Positions 25,206-33,984 of a stretch of 56,619 nucleotides of DNA are shown here, in pieces. The translations under genes were made by a program, and so were the position numbers. The notes beneath the pieces are model-generated. The model searched no databases and had not been told where the DNA came from. It saw nothing but the letters and a program-made list of their open reading frames with translations. The DNA is taken from NCBI GenBank assembly GCA_027489065.1, contig JAIYAM010000027.1, positions 1 to 56,619 of the forward strand. Direction: 5' to 3'. Within the stretch, counting starts at the first letter, position 1; each line of letters starts with the position of its first letter. The DNA is from Erythrobacteraceae bacterium. Its GTDB lineage: Bacteria; Pseudomonadota; Alphaproteobacteria; Sphingomonadales; Sphingomonadaceae.

Positions 25206-26099
25206 TCAGCGGGCCGTGCGGTCGTGTCCGGCCTTGCCTGCCGCGATCAGTGCGGCGTAGCGCGCGCCGTCATAGGCTACGAATCGTTCGGCCCCTGCCA
25301 GTTCGGGCCAGCCTCGCGCGATCCCTTGCGCGGCCGCCTCCGATGCGGGATTCTCCCCGACGAGGACCGCGGCAAGCCGCTCGCAATTGATCCGTGATAA
25401 AACGCGGCACACCACGGGGCCCGACGGCAGCGGCTCAGACCGCCAGACTTCCACCGGCTTCGGCGTGGCATCGTTCCCGGCTGCCAGCCATGTGCGCCAC
25501 GGGGTCTCGGCCAAGGCGGCGAGATCGGCATGTCCGTCGACAAGCATCGCCAGCGCTGCCTCGTGCGAGCCTGCATAGGTGACCGTCAGCCGCGCAGGAA
25601 GGCCGCCGCCCGCCGTGGTCAGCGCCGCGATCTGCACCAGACCGCCTGATGTCGAACCGCGCAGCACTGCCGCCAGCCGCAGGCCCGGTCCGGCGCCGGC
25701 AATATCGCCGATCTGCGATAGTCCCGATCCTTGGCGGGCCAGCAACACCGCGCGGTAGCGGTCCTGCACTTCGGGCGAGGGAACAAGCGTCGCCAGCGGG
25801 ACGAGCCCAGGCGCATGTGCGGCGCGCAGCCACGCCCCGAGATTGAGCACCGCCACATCGACCTCGCCCGCCGCCAGCGCATCGGCAATCGCATCCGGAT
25901 CCTTGTAGAGCCTGATTTCGACAGGCTGACCCGCTATGGTCTCGACCACGCCTGCAAGCGGCATGAGCGCGCCGGTGCGATCGAGGGTCGGATAGGAATA
26001 GCTGCCCAGAACGAGCGGCGCTTCGCTGGCGGCAGCCGGGCCGCCGAGAGCTGCGAGTATGGTGGCGAGCAAACGTGAAAGGGTGCGCAAGCTCTTCAT
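25206..26099 (-). CDS. Orphan PhnD-like periplasmic binding protein
   Basis: A 297-residue exported protein with a signal peptide (residues 1-24, LAALGGPAAASEA) and a periplasmic binding fold of the phosphate/phosphonate (PhnD) type: DPDAIADALAAGEVDVAVLN, YRAVLLARQGSGLSQIGDIAG, RGSTSGGLVQIAAL and the hinge region AGSHEAALAMLVDGHADLAAL. No ABC permease or ATPase gene is adjacent, so it either serves a transporter elsewhere or acts as a sensor input. The ligand is not identifiable from sequence. It is followed on the same strand by the SDR and psd genes. Confidence 0.83.
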   Translation of the reverse strand: MKSLRTLSRLLATILAALGGPAAASEAPLVLGSYSYPTLDRTGALMPLAGVVETIAGQPVEIRLYKDPDAIADALAAGEVDVAVLNLGAWLRAAHAPGLVPLATLVPSPEVQDRYRAVLLARQGSGLSQIGDIAGAGPGLRLAAVLRGSTSGGLVQIAALTTAGGGLPARLTVTYAGSHEAALAMLVDGHADLAALAETPWRTWLAAGNDATPKPVEVWRSEPLPSGPVVCRVLSRINCERLAAVLVGENPASEAAAQGIARGWPELAGAERFVAYDGARYAALIAAGKAGHDRTAR

Positions 26100-26215
26100 T
26101 CGGACTGGTCCTGATCCTGCGTCCCGCGGCGCGCGTGCCTCCGGCGGTCGCCCTGTCGCTTTGCTCGGGAGTTCTCATCCAGACCCTTCATCCGGAAGGA
26201 CCTGTCCGGCGAAAC

Positions 26216-26291
26216 TGGTGGGCGGTGACGGGCTCGAACCGCCGACCCTCTCGGTGTAAACGAGATGCTCTACCAACTGAGCTAACCGCCC
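26216..26291 (-). tRNA. tRNA-Val(UAC)
   Basis: A 76-base cloverleaf with acceptor stem GGGCGGT/ACCGCCC, anticodon stem TCTCG/CGAGA and loop TTTACAC giving anticodon TAC (Val, codon GUA). The D arm TAGCTCAGTTGGTAGAGC and the T loop GTTCGAGCC are normal, and the CCA is encoded. Confidence 0.97.
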
Positions 26292-26388
26292 AACGCGATA
26301 CGCGGGCAGGTAGGCGGGGCAAGGGCGGTGGTCAAGCGGCGCGTCTTGCGCACTGCCCTTGCGGGCGCCAAGCTGCTAATATTGCGGC

Positions 26389-27006
26389 ATGACGATCAAC
26401 ACCGAGCTCAATGACGGCACCCCGGTGTGCATCCGCCCCGTGCGGCGCGAGGACGAGGCGCGGCTGCGCGAGGGGATCGCGCGCCTCTCGCCGCAGTCGC
26501 GCTACCTGCGGTTCTTTTCCGGCATGCGCGAGGCTCCGCCGCAGGTGCTGCGCGCGCTGGCGAGCCCTGACGGGCACGACCACATCGCATGGGGCGCGCT
26601 GCGCTCCGACCTGCCCGATACGCCTGCGCTCGGCGTCGTCCATGCCTTCCGCGACAAGGACCATCCCGATACCGCCGAATACTCGGTCGCGGTGATCGAC
26701 GACTATCACGGGCGCGGCCTTGCCCGGCTACTCACCGCGGTGCTGCTGCTCGACTGCGCGCGCCAGGGCTTCACGCATTTTGCCGTGCACATTCTCCCCG
26801 AGAACCGCCCCGCGCTGGCGCTGGCGCGTGCGCTCGGGGCAGAGGGTGCGGGATATGAAGGCGGGGTGTCGGTGCTCGAGATCGACATTGCCGAGGCCCT
26901 CTCCAGCCTGCGCGCCGAGACCGATGTTCCCGGACTTGCCGCGGTGTTCGCCCAATTCGACGAGCAGGTTGCAGGGCCGCTAGGCGAGGGCCTCGCGGGC
27001 GGCTAG
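26389..27006 (+). CDS. GNAT-family N-acetyltransferase
   Basis: A 205-residue GNAT acyltransferase. The first motif IRPVRREDEARLREGIARLSPQSRYLRFF is like that of the acetyltransferase domain found at the end of protein lysine acetyltransferases (Pat-like). The acetyl-CoA loop lies in VIDDYHGRGLARLLTAVLL, and HILPENRPALALARALG forms the later strand and helix. The substrate is not evident. It stops nine bases before the asparaginase start, so the two are probably one transcript. Confidence 0.88.
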   Translation: MTINTELNDGTPVCIRPVRREDEARLREGIARLSPQSRYLRFFSGMREAPPQVLRALASPDGHDHIAWGALRSDLPDTPALGVVHAFRDKDHPDTAEYSVAVIDDYHGRGLARLLTAVLLLDCARQGFTHFAVHILPENRPALALARALGAEGAGYEGGVSVLEIDIAEALSSLRAETDVPGLAAVFAQFDEQVAGPLGEGLAGG

Positions 27007-27015
27007 GGGCGGGTC

Positions 27016-28002
27016 ATGACAGCGCAGCGCATCCTCGTTCTCGGCACCGGCGGCACGATCGCGGGGTGGGGAAGCGGGGCGACCGGTGCGGCCTATCGCC
27101 CCGGCGGCGTCGCCTTGGAGAGCCTCGTTGCGCATCTCGCCACGCTCGGCCTTGCAGCCGAACTCGTGCCGGAAGAGATCGCGCGGATCGGTTCGCAGGA
27201 TATCGGCTGGGCCGAGTGGCGGGCACTTCACGCCGCCTGCACGGCTGCGCTCGCCGATCCGCAGATCGGTGGCATCCTCATTGCGCATGGCACCGACACT
27301 GCGGAGGAGACCGGCTTCCTCCTCGATCTCACCCTGCCGACGACCAAGCCCATCGTGCTCGTCGGCGCAATGCGGCCTGCCGATGCGGTGGGCGCGGACG
27401 GGATGCGCAACTTTGCCAACGCTGTGAAGGTCGCGTGCGATCCCCAGGCGGCGGGACGGGGCGTCATGCTGGTGATGGGCGACGCCGTGCTGGCGGCGCG
27501 CGATGCCCGCAAGGCCGCAACGAGCAGCGTTGACGCCTTCCGCAGCTTCCCCAGAGGCCCGCTGGCGCGGGTCACTCCGGCGAGCATCGACTGGTTCGGC
27601 CCGCCGCACCGCATGGGAGCAGCGGCGCGCTATCCCTTCCCGCCGGAACTGCCGCGCGTCGCCATACTCGCCGCGGGAGCAGGGATGGACGAAAGGCCGG
27701 TCCAGGCGCTGCTCGGTATCGGCGCACGCGGGATAGTGCTCGCGGGGATGGGGCAGGGCAATGCGCCGCGCGTGGTGATCGACGCGCTCGCCCGCGCCGC
27801 TGCGAGCGGCGTGCCCGTGGTGCGCGCGACCCGCGTCGACGAGGGGCTGGTCGACCGGAATGTCGAGGTCGATGACGACGCGCTGGGGTTAGTGGCCGCC
27901 CGTGCGTTAGGCCCGGCCAAGGCGCGGATGCTGCTGATGGTGCTGATCGCGAACGGGATCGTCGATCCGGCCCGCGTGCAGGCGGCGTTCGGCGCGGGGT
28001 AG
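27016..28002 (+). CDS. L-asparaginase-type amidohydrolase
   Basis: A 328-residue asparaginase/glutaminase-family protein. Both threonine motifs are present: LGTGGTIAG (residues 10-17, nucleophile Thr) and AHGTDTAEETG (91-95 HGTDT). GAMRPADAVGADGMRN provides the conserved second-shell segment. No signal peptide is visible, so it is probably cytoplasmic (type I-like) despite the bacterial type II length. It converts asparagine to aspartate and ammonia. It ends one base before the end of the convergent glycosyltransferase fusion gene. Confidence 0.92.
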   Translation: MTAQRILVLGTGGTIAGWGSGATGAAYRPGGVALESLVAHLATLGLAAELVPEEIARIGSQDIGWAEWRALHAACTAALADPQIGGILIAHGTDTAEETGFLLDLTLPTTKPIVLVGAMRPADAVGADGMRNFANAVKVACDPQAAGRGVMLVMGDAVLAARDARKAATSSVDAFRSFPRGPLARVTPASIDWFGPPHRMGAAARYPFPPELPRVAILAAGAGMDERPVQALLGIGARGIVLAGMGQGNAPRVVIDALARAAASGVPVVRATRVDEGLVDRNVEVDDDALGLVAARALGPAKARMLLMVLIANGIVDPARVQAAFGAG

Positions 28003-28003
28003 G

Positions 28004-30358
28004 TTACCTCTGGACGCGGTAGAGTGCCATCGGGCAATCGGCTGCGCGCACGAGCGGGAAGGTCGCCTTCGCCGAGGCTTCCCGCGCCGGGTCAGCGGCG
28101 AGGACGAAATCGACTTCGAAGGCCGTGAGGAAGGCGCGGCTGTCCGCCGCGTCCAATCGCCCGTCGGCCATGTTGCGCGGCTCCATCATGGTGGCGAGAC
28201 CGCCAAGCGCTCCGGCGCGGGCAGCGAAATTGTCATCTCCCAGCACGAGGATGCGGGCTCCGGACCGGTCTTTGACGCAAGCCGCAAGGGCGCGCACATC
28301 GCCGGGCGCATCGAAGGCGGACCAGCGCTCGGCTGACAGACCGCCCGCGCGGGCGGCCAACTGCAACTGCCCGGCTGAAAGGACTGCCGCTGCCAGAGCC
28401 GCCGCGACGAAGGCAATTGCGGCCGCGATCTGTCGCTGGTGAGCCGTGCGTCCCTGGGCGATCCCCCAGCAGGCCGCCGCGAGGAAGGTGGCCCACCAGA
28501 GCGCGCTGAAATAGCGCTGTTCGAGATAGCCGGTCAGCACCTGCGGCACCAGCATCAGGCCCGCTGCCGCCGCAAAGCCGGCGAGGATCCACAGGCGCGC
28601 GTTGCCGTGCGGCCTGCCGCCGGACAGCCACGCCACCGCTGCGGGTGCAGCGAGAAACGCCGCCGCTGCCGGTCCCATCGGGCTCACCAGCAGGCCCGCG
28701 CCGGTATAGGCGAAGGTGAGGACGTTGGCGGCAACCTTGGCCGCCCACGTCAACGGCTGGTGAGCGATGGCGGGCTGCTCGGTCGGCCACCAGTCGGTGA
28801 CATAGGCGGCAAGGTCGAGCGATGTCGCGGTCCCGGCATTGTCGGTCGCGAACAAGGTGCCGTGGGTCGTCATCGAAAAGGCCAGCCACGGCGAGACGGC
28901 GACGACCGACGCCGCCAGCGCCGCGAGTGCGCGGCGGGGCGAGCGGGTCAGCCAGCCGATCGCTCCGGCGGTCAGCAACGGCACCAGCAAGGCATCGAAG
29001 CGGTTGAGGAGCGCCAGTCCGGCAAGAAATCCGATTGCCGCCGCCTGTGCTATCCCGATTCGTGCTCCATTGAGCAAACCCGAAAGCATCAGCGCATAGA
29101 GCAGCAATTGCAGCGGGATGGTCCGGCCCGAGCTCATTTCGATCAGCAGCATGTTGGGGCCGAGCAGCAGGACCAGCGCCGCCCCCAGCCCGAGCCACGG
29201 CGCTCCGGTGACAGCCCTCCCGATCCGCTCCGAGACGAGCGCGAAGCCGGCAAAGCAGGCAAAGGCGAGATAGAGCCCGGTGCGCGGCCCCGTACCCAGC
29301 AGGCCATTGATGATCGCAATCAGGGTCGGGGTCAGCGGCGGAAAACTCGCCGAGTAGGGCGAGATGCTGGCGTAGCTGCGCCAATGGGCGAACCGGTAGA
29401 AGTCGCCAAAGACGCTCTGCGACAGCTCGTAGAGCGCCCAGGAATCCGGCGAGTAGGGCGGCGCGGCGATCACGCTCGCCAGAAGCGGGGCGAGGATCAG
29501 CAGCAATATTGCTATCGGCCAGAGCCAGCCTGGCCGCCCGCGCACAGCGTGGTCGGGCGTGTGGCCGCCGCTTGCCGCCACGAGGGCTTCCTTCAGCAGC
29601 GCGAGCTTCGAGGCGAAGCCGCCGATCTTGGTCGGGACCTTGCCGCTGGTCGGATAGCGCCGCACCACAGGCACATGGGCGACCTTCATCCCCAGCTGGC
29701 CCGCGCGCACGGTCAGGTAGAACAAGAGGTTGTAGACCTGAAATTCGTCGCGGAACGGGCGCACGTCTGGGTGCGTCAGATAGCGCGCGGAATAGGCGCG
29801 GAAGCCGTTGGTGGTGTCGGTGAACCAGCGGCGGCCAGCCAAACTGAGCAGCGGGGCGTGGATCAGGCGGTTGGCGATGGTGCGTTCGAGCGGGGTGTTC
29901 TCCGCCGCGCCGCCGGGGAGATAGCGCGAGCCCTGCACGTAGTCGAAGCCGTCCTCGAGCCGCGCGACCATCTCGGCGACCGCCTCGACCCCGTCTTTGC
30001 CGTTGCCGTCAATGGTGACGATCCCGGCATAACCCTGCCGCAGGCACCAGGCATAGGCCATGCGCAGCTGTGCGGCGAGCTTGCCCGGCCCGGTCTTGGT
30101 GAGGACCGCGCGCACGCCTGCGCCGCGCACGAAGTCGGGATCGAGCGAGCCGTCGGTCGACCCTCCATCGGCGACGATCACGTCGACCGGCAGGCCGGCC
30201 GCTTGGATGCGGAGCAATTGGCCGCAGATGCGCTCGCCTTCGTTGATGACCGGGATCACCAGCGCGTGGGCGTGCCGCCGCGCGGCATGGAGGGCCACCT
30301 CGTGCGTGGGCACCTCCCATTCGCTGTCGTCGAGGATCGGCTGGGGATGCGACGTCAT
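28004..30358 (-). CDS. GT2 glycosyltransferase fused to polytopic membrane domain
   Basis: A 784-residue fusion. Residues about 30-260 are a GT-A fold (HALVIPVINEGERICGQLL, VDVIVADGGSTDGS, GIVTIDGNGKDG) like dolichol/polyprenyl-phosphate sugar synthases. The usual DxD is replaced by DGNGKD. Residues about 300-680 contain roughly ten hydrophobic helices, as in PMT/ArnT-like or other integral transferases, ending in a soluble C-terminal part. It could build a polyprenyl-linked sugar and use it on the far side of the membrane. The ATG overlaps the gtrA stop as ATGA, confirming the start. It is the last gene of a seven-gene operon. Confidence 0.82.
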   Translation of the reverse strand: MTSHPQPILDDSEWEVPTHEVALHAARRHAHALVIPVINEGERICGQLLRIQAAGLPVDVIVADGGSTDGSLDPDFVRGAGVRAVLTKTGPGKLAAQLRMAYAWCLRQGYAGIVTIDGNGKDGVEAVAEMVARLEDGFDYVQGSRYLPGGAAENTPLERTIANRLIHAPLLSLAGRRWFTDTTNGFRAYSARYLTHPDVRPFRDEFQVYNLLFYLTVRAGQLGMKVAHVPVVRRYPTSGKVPTKIGGFASKLALLKEALVAASGGHTPDHAVRGRPGWLWPIAILLLILAPLLASVIAAPPYSPDSWALYELSQSVFGDFYRFAHWRSYASISPYSASFPPLTPTLIAIINGLLGTGPRTGLYLAFACFAGFALVSERIGRAVTGAPWLGLGAALVLLLGPNMLLIEMSSGRTIPLQLLLYALMLSGLLNGARIGIAQAAAIGFLAGLALLNRFDALLVPLLTAGAIGWLTRSPRRALAALAASVVAVSPWLAFSMTTHGTLFATDNAGTATSLDLAAYVTDWWPTEQPAIAHQPLTWAAKVAANVLTFAYTGAGLLVSPMGPAAAAFLAAPAAVAWLSGGRPHGNARLWILAGFAAAAGLMLVPQVLTGYLEQRYFSALWWATFLAAACWGIAQGRTAHQRQIAAAIAFVAAALAAAVLSAGQLQLAARAGGLSAERWSAFDAPGDVRALAACVKDRSGARILVLGDDNFAARAGALGGLATMMEPRNMADGRLDAADSRAFLTAFEVDFVLAADPAREASAKATFPLVRAADCPMALYRVQR

Positions 30359-30759
30359 GACGTGCTCTCGCCGTGCGTGCGTGCGGGGGTGAAGACGAGG
30401 TATTTGCTGAGGGCGAAGTTCACCACGAAGGACCCGCCTGCCCCGCCGAGCAAGATCGCCAGCGGATAGGCTCCCGCCAGGGCGCGATCGAGCAGGGTGA
30501 CGATCCCGACCCGCACCGCCAGCGTGGCAAGCGCGACCAGCGCGTAAAGCGCCGCGCGCCGGGCCGAGAGGCTGCGCGGGCCGCTGCGGAAGCTCCAAGT
30601 CTGGTGGATGACGTAATTGGCGGTCGCCGCCACGGCGAATCCGATCGTGGCGGCGATCCACAGGGGCACGCCAAGGCCGCTGTGCAGCGCCATGGCGATG
30701 GCGAGGTCGAGCGCCACGCCCAGCACCGTCACGACAAGGAAGCGCATGAGCTCGTTCAT
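30355..30759 (-). CDS. GtrA-family membrane protein
   Basis: A 134-residue protein with four membrane helices (about 5-27, 34-55, 72-92, 98-120) and the GtrA markers ATANYVIHQTWSFRSG and NFALSKYLVF. GtrA proteins are thought to move polyprenyl-phosphate-linked sugars across the cytoplasmic membrane for later transfer to surface glycans or lipopolysaccharide. It overlaps both neighbours by four bases (ATGA), placing it between two polytopic proteins that would supply or use the lipid-linked sugar. Confidence 0.93.
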   Translation of the reverse strand: MNELMRFLVVTVLGVALDLAIAMALHSGLGVPLWIAATIGFAVAATANYVIHQTWSFRSGPRSLSARRAALYALVALATLAVRVGIVTLLDRALAGAYPLAILLGGAGGSFVVNFALSKYLVFTPARTHGESTS

Positions 30760-32834
30760 CGCGCACCTCGCGCCAGATAGCCCGTGATCCCCGCGGACAG
30801 GCGGGGCAAGGCGGCGGTGTCGATGGGCGCGAAGAGCTGTGCGGTGCAGGTCGCGGTGCCGATTGCCGAACCGTCCAGCACCTCAAGCGTGAGGCGCGTG
30901 GGCTTGCCGGGTTCGACCGGGGCGACCAGCGAGAGGCTGGCGGTGTTGCCGATGCCGTAGCGCGGGAAATCGTCCCAGCGATCCCGGCCCGTGCCGGCGG
31001 TGTCGGGCGAGGCCTCGCTTACGGTCAACATCGCCCCGCGCCCCGTGGCATAAGGCGGACGGCGAGCGACGGTGACCGAGGCGAGGCCGGTGGCGGGCGC
31101 GTCGATGTCGAGCAAGAGCGTGCTGGCCGATCGCTGGACGACCCGACAGGTGGCGGGTGCAGGCGGCGGCGGGGCGCTTGTCGCACGCATCCACAGGACC
31201 TGCTGGTCGGTGCGGGCGACAGGGATGTAGTTTTCGCGCAAGCCCCGGAAAAAGGGCCAGCTGGCGCGCAAAATCCAACCCTCCCAGCCGCTGTAATCGG
31301 GCGCGATGGTGGTGACGGCCGCGACCTTGCGTTCGGTAACCAGAGCGGTGAAATCCGCCAGGTTCGCCGGCCCGAGCGCATGGATCAGCGATCCGACCGG
31401 GGCGGGGCTTGCCACTCCGGCGGCGACGTCGAGCGTGGAGGTGTAGACCGACAGCAAGCGGCGGTCGGCCGGAATGCCTTGCCGGTCCCAATCGGCGGAG
31501 AGGCGCCGCATCGCGGCAAGGTCAGCCGCATAGGCGGGCGTCACATGGAAGCCGAGCGCGGGGTCGAAGGCGGTACGCTCGGTCGTCGCCAGCACCGAGA
31601 TCAGCCGGCCCGCCTCGATCCCGACCATGCCGAGGGCGGCAAGGCCGGTGAGCACGGTCACGGCCGCTGGCGAGACCCCGCGCAGCAGCGCGCCAGCCCG
31701 CCGGCACAGCGCCGCCGGCGCGACGATCAGCGGCGCGCAGGCGCCCAGCACGAAGGTGATCGCGTTGTACTCCGGCCCGACATGGCCGCCGATCTGCGGG
31801 ATCAGCGCCGTGCCGATCACGCTTGCGCCGACGAAGACAAAGGCGCTCCCGCGCACCGGCGCGCTGCGGCCGCGCAGGCGTTGGAGCATCGCCCAGAGGA
31901 CGCAGACGGTCAGCACGATCAGGCTGGCGGCGGAGAACGGGTCGGCATGGACGAGGATGTTGGCGAGGTCGGCGGGGCCGAGGATCCGGGTGCTGCGCTC
32001 CCACGGGGCAAAGAACCAGAACTGATCGCCTGCAACATCGCGGAAATTGTACTGGAGCCACGCTCCCGGAGCGCCATGGGTCACCGCCAGCAGGATCGCG
32101 CCTGCCGAGGCGGCCGTGCCTGCGCCGAACCCCGCCAGCGTCCGCGCCATCAGGCCGGGGCGGCGGTGAAGCGCCATCACCAGCCCGAGCGCCAGCGCAA
32201 TCACCAGCGGAATGCCTGCATCGTTCGACCACAGCACCCCCGCTCCCGCGACCAGCCCGAGCATCAGCCCGCCCGGCAGCGCGCGGCCTTGCCGCAGCAC
32301 CCGCCCCACCAGCGCCACGAAGAGGGGCAGCACGAGAAACGGCAGGAATCCGCGGAGCGGCCGCAGCGAGACGCCCGGATCGAGCGTCGCGGGCCACGTC
32401 AGCCCGACCAGCCCGGTGGCTATCGGAGCGGCGTAGTAGAACACGAAAAGCAGCAGCACCGCCGCCTGCCAGCGTGCCCTCGGCGACACAAGGCGGATCA
32501 GCCACACGCAGGCATAGGCGGCTGCGAAGGCACCCGCCGTCACCATCGCGTAGGCCGCCATGGTCGAGGCGAACAGCGACTGGCCCAGCACCCAAAACAC
32601 CGGCAGCAGCGCCAGCACCATGGTGATCCCGAGATAGGACTGGAACGCCGTCCCCAGCTGGTCTCCGTCCGCAAAGTGGTGAAGCGCGAACCAGGTCTGC
32701 ATGGCCCCGTCGATGGAGTTGAGGCTGTGATCGTAAAGCAGCACGCCCCCGCGCAAGGCGAGGATCAGCGCCGCAAGGCCCGCCAGCGCGAGCCCCCCGC
32801 GCAGTCGCCCCGATGCCCGCGCCCGCTCAGGCAT
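30756..32834 (-). CDS. Large polytopic membrane protein of the glycan operon
   Basis: A 692-residue protein with about eleven hydrophobic helices in residues 15-430 and a soluble C-terminal domain of some 250 residues. The first loop reads LYDHSLNSIDGAMQTWFALHHFADGDQ, a periplasmic loop pattern like that of GT-C glycosyltransferases, and the C-terminal part has SLIHALGPANLADFTALV and WEGWILRASWPFF. I do not recognise a named family; an undecaprenyl-sugar-dependent transferase is likely from topology and context. The ATG overlaps the previous gene by eight bases and its stop overlaps gtrA by four. Confidence 0.8.
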   Translation of the reverse strand: MPERARASGRLRGGLALAGLAALILALRGGVLLYDHSLNSIDGAMQTWFALHHFADGDQLGTAFQSYLGITMVLALLPVFWVLGQSLFASTMAAYAMVTAGAFAAAYACVWLIRLVSPRARWQAAVLLLFVFYYAAPIATGLVGLTWPATLDPGVSLRPLRGFLPFLVLPLFVALVGRVLRQGRALPGGLMLGLVAGAGVLWSNDAGIPLVIALALGLVMALHRRPGLMARTLAGFGAGTAASAGAILLAVTHGAPGAWLQYNFRDVAGDQFWFFAPWERSTRILGPADLANILVHADPFSAASLIVLTVCVLWAMLQRLRGRSAPVRGSAFVFVGASVIGTALIPQIGGHVGPEYNAITFVLGACAPLIVAPAALCRRAGALLRGVSPAAVTVLTGLAALGMVGIEAGRLISVLATTERTAFDPALGFHVTPAYAADLAAMRRLSADWDRQGIPADRRLLSVYTSTLDVAAGVASPAPVGSLIHALGPANLADFTALVTERKVAAVTTIAPDYSGWEGWILRASWPFFRGLRENYIPVARTDQQVLWMRATSAPPPPAPATCRVVQRSASTLLLDIDAPATGLASVTVARRPPYATGRGAMLTVSEASPDTAGTGRDRWDDFPRYGIGNTASLSLVAPVEPGKPTRLTLEVLDGSAIGTATCTAQLFAPIDTAALPRLSAGITGYLARGAR

Positions 32835-33984
32835 GCTCCAGCCCGAACACAAAGCCCGAGTGGAGCGACGCGAACTCCGGCGCTGTATCCTTCACCGCTT
32901 CGAGCAGGTCGTAGATGTTGTCGATCTTGCCGCCGAGGATCGAGATCACCCGGCTGTCCTCGGGCTTCTGCTGGTAGAGGATCGGGCGGCCGTCATCGGC
33001 CTCGTTCTTGATGAGGATCGTCTTCACGTCATAGATCGACCGGCGGTATTCCGCTCCGGCAAGGCAGGGCAGATAACGCTGGGCGTCGCGCCGCATGAAG
33101 GCGTAGCGCGTCTGGGGATCGAGGCTGGCGAAGTGGCGATAGGGATCGCGCTGGCCTTGCTCGTCCGCCCAGCTTTCGTGCGGGGTGTAGCGCACGTGAG
33201 TCAGCGAGTGGAGCTTCTCGGACGGATAGGGCATGGCCGAGAAGAACGGGCCGTCCATGACCGTGACGCCGATCTTCTCGAGCTCGCGCGGGGGCTCGAT
33301 CAGCGCCAGTTCGGCAACCTCGTGCTTGAGCTTCGCACCCGGCAGGCCAGCTTTGGCGAGCACGCGGTTGATCTGCGCATAGGTGATGTTGAAGGCATAG
33401 CGCGCGCTCACCTGGCTGCCGTCGGACAGTGCGGCAACCACCCCGCTGCGGTGATCGGCGAGGCCGACCAGTTCGGTCGCGAGCCGCACCTCGATCCCGG
33501 CATCGGCCATGCGCGCGGCCACCTGCTTGCCGAGGATCGTGTGATCGAAGGCAACTTCGAAGCAGGCGAACACGTCCTCGACCATGTCGGGGTTGAACAG
33601 CGCCTTGTGGCTCGGCATGGCCGGCTCGATGGCTGCGCCCATGTCACGGAACATGCGGTAGAATTTCTTCGCCGTGACCTTCGAGCGCCGCCGCGCGATG
33701 GCGTAGAGCATCTGGAAATCGCCGACCACCGCCTCAGGGAAGTCGGCGAGGAAGCGGCGGTGCAGCAGCGTCGACTTGACGGCAGTGGCGGCCGAGCGGG
33801 GGTAGTGGAAGCCGGTGTGCACCCGCGCCTGGTTGACCCGTGAGGCGCGGTCCATCAGCCGCTCGCCTGCCTCCACCACCAGCACCCTCTCCGAGATCGA
33901 GCGCAGATAGAGCGCAAGGCAGCAGCCGTAGAAGCCGCCGCCGATCACGATGTAATCATATTGGGTCGGGCCGTGCGCTGCCAT
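32827..33984 (-). CDS. FAD-dependent oxidoreductase (DAO/glycine-oxidase-like)
   Basis: A 385-residue flavoprotein beginning DYIVIGGGFYGCCLALYL, the dinucleotide-binding motif, then VLVVEAGERLMDRASRVNQARVH, as in D-amino-acid-oxidase-like enzymes. The C-terminal region has SIYDVKTILIKNEADDGRP and ISILGGKIDNIYDLLEAV, the usual second FAD contact. In a glycan operon it may oxidise a nucleotide or free sugar or an amino-sugar precursor; the substrate is unknown. It overlaps the next gene by eight bases and touches the previous stop (TGATG). Confidence 0.85.
   Translation of the reverse strand: MAAHGPTQYDYIVIGGGFYGCCLALYLRSISERVLVVEAGERLMDRASRVNQARVHTGFHYPRSAATAVKSTLLHRRFLADFPEAVVGDFQMLYAIARRRSKVTAKKFYRMFRDMGAAIEPAMPSHKALFNPDMVEDVFACFEVAFDHTILGKQVAARMADAGIEVRLATELVGLADHRSGVVAALSDGSQVSARYAFNITYAQINRVLAKAGLPGAKLKHEVAELALIEPPRELEKIGVTVMDGPFFSAMPYPSEKLHSLTHVRYTPHESWADEQGQRDPYRHFASLDPQTRYAFMRRDAQRYLPCLAGAEYRRSIYDVKTILIKNEADDGRPILYQQKPEDSRVISILGGKIDNIYDLLEAVKDTAPEFASLHSGFVFGLEHA

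Noticed and set aside
28439..30469. 676-codon plus-strand frame across the glycosyltransferase fusion
   Set aside because: A shadow of the real gene; low-complexity composition and no recognisable motif.
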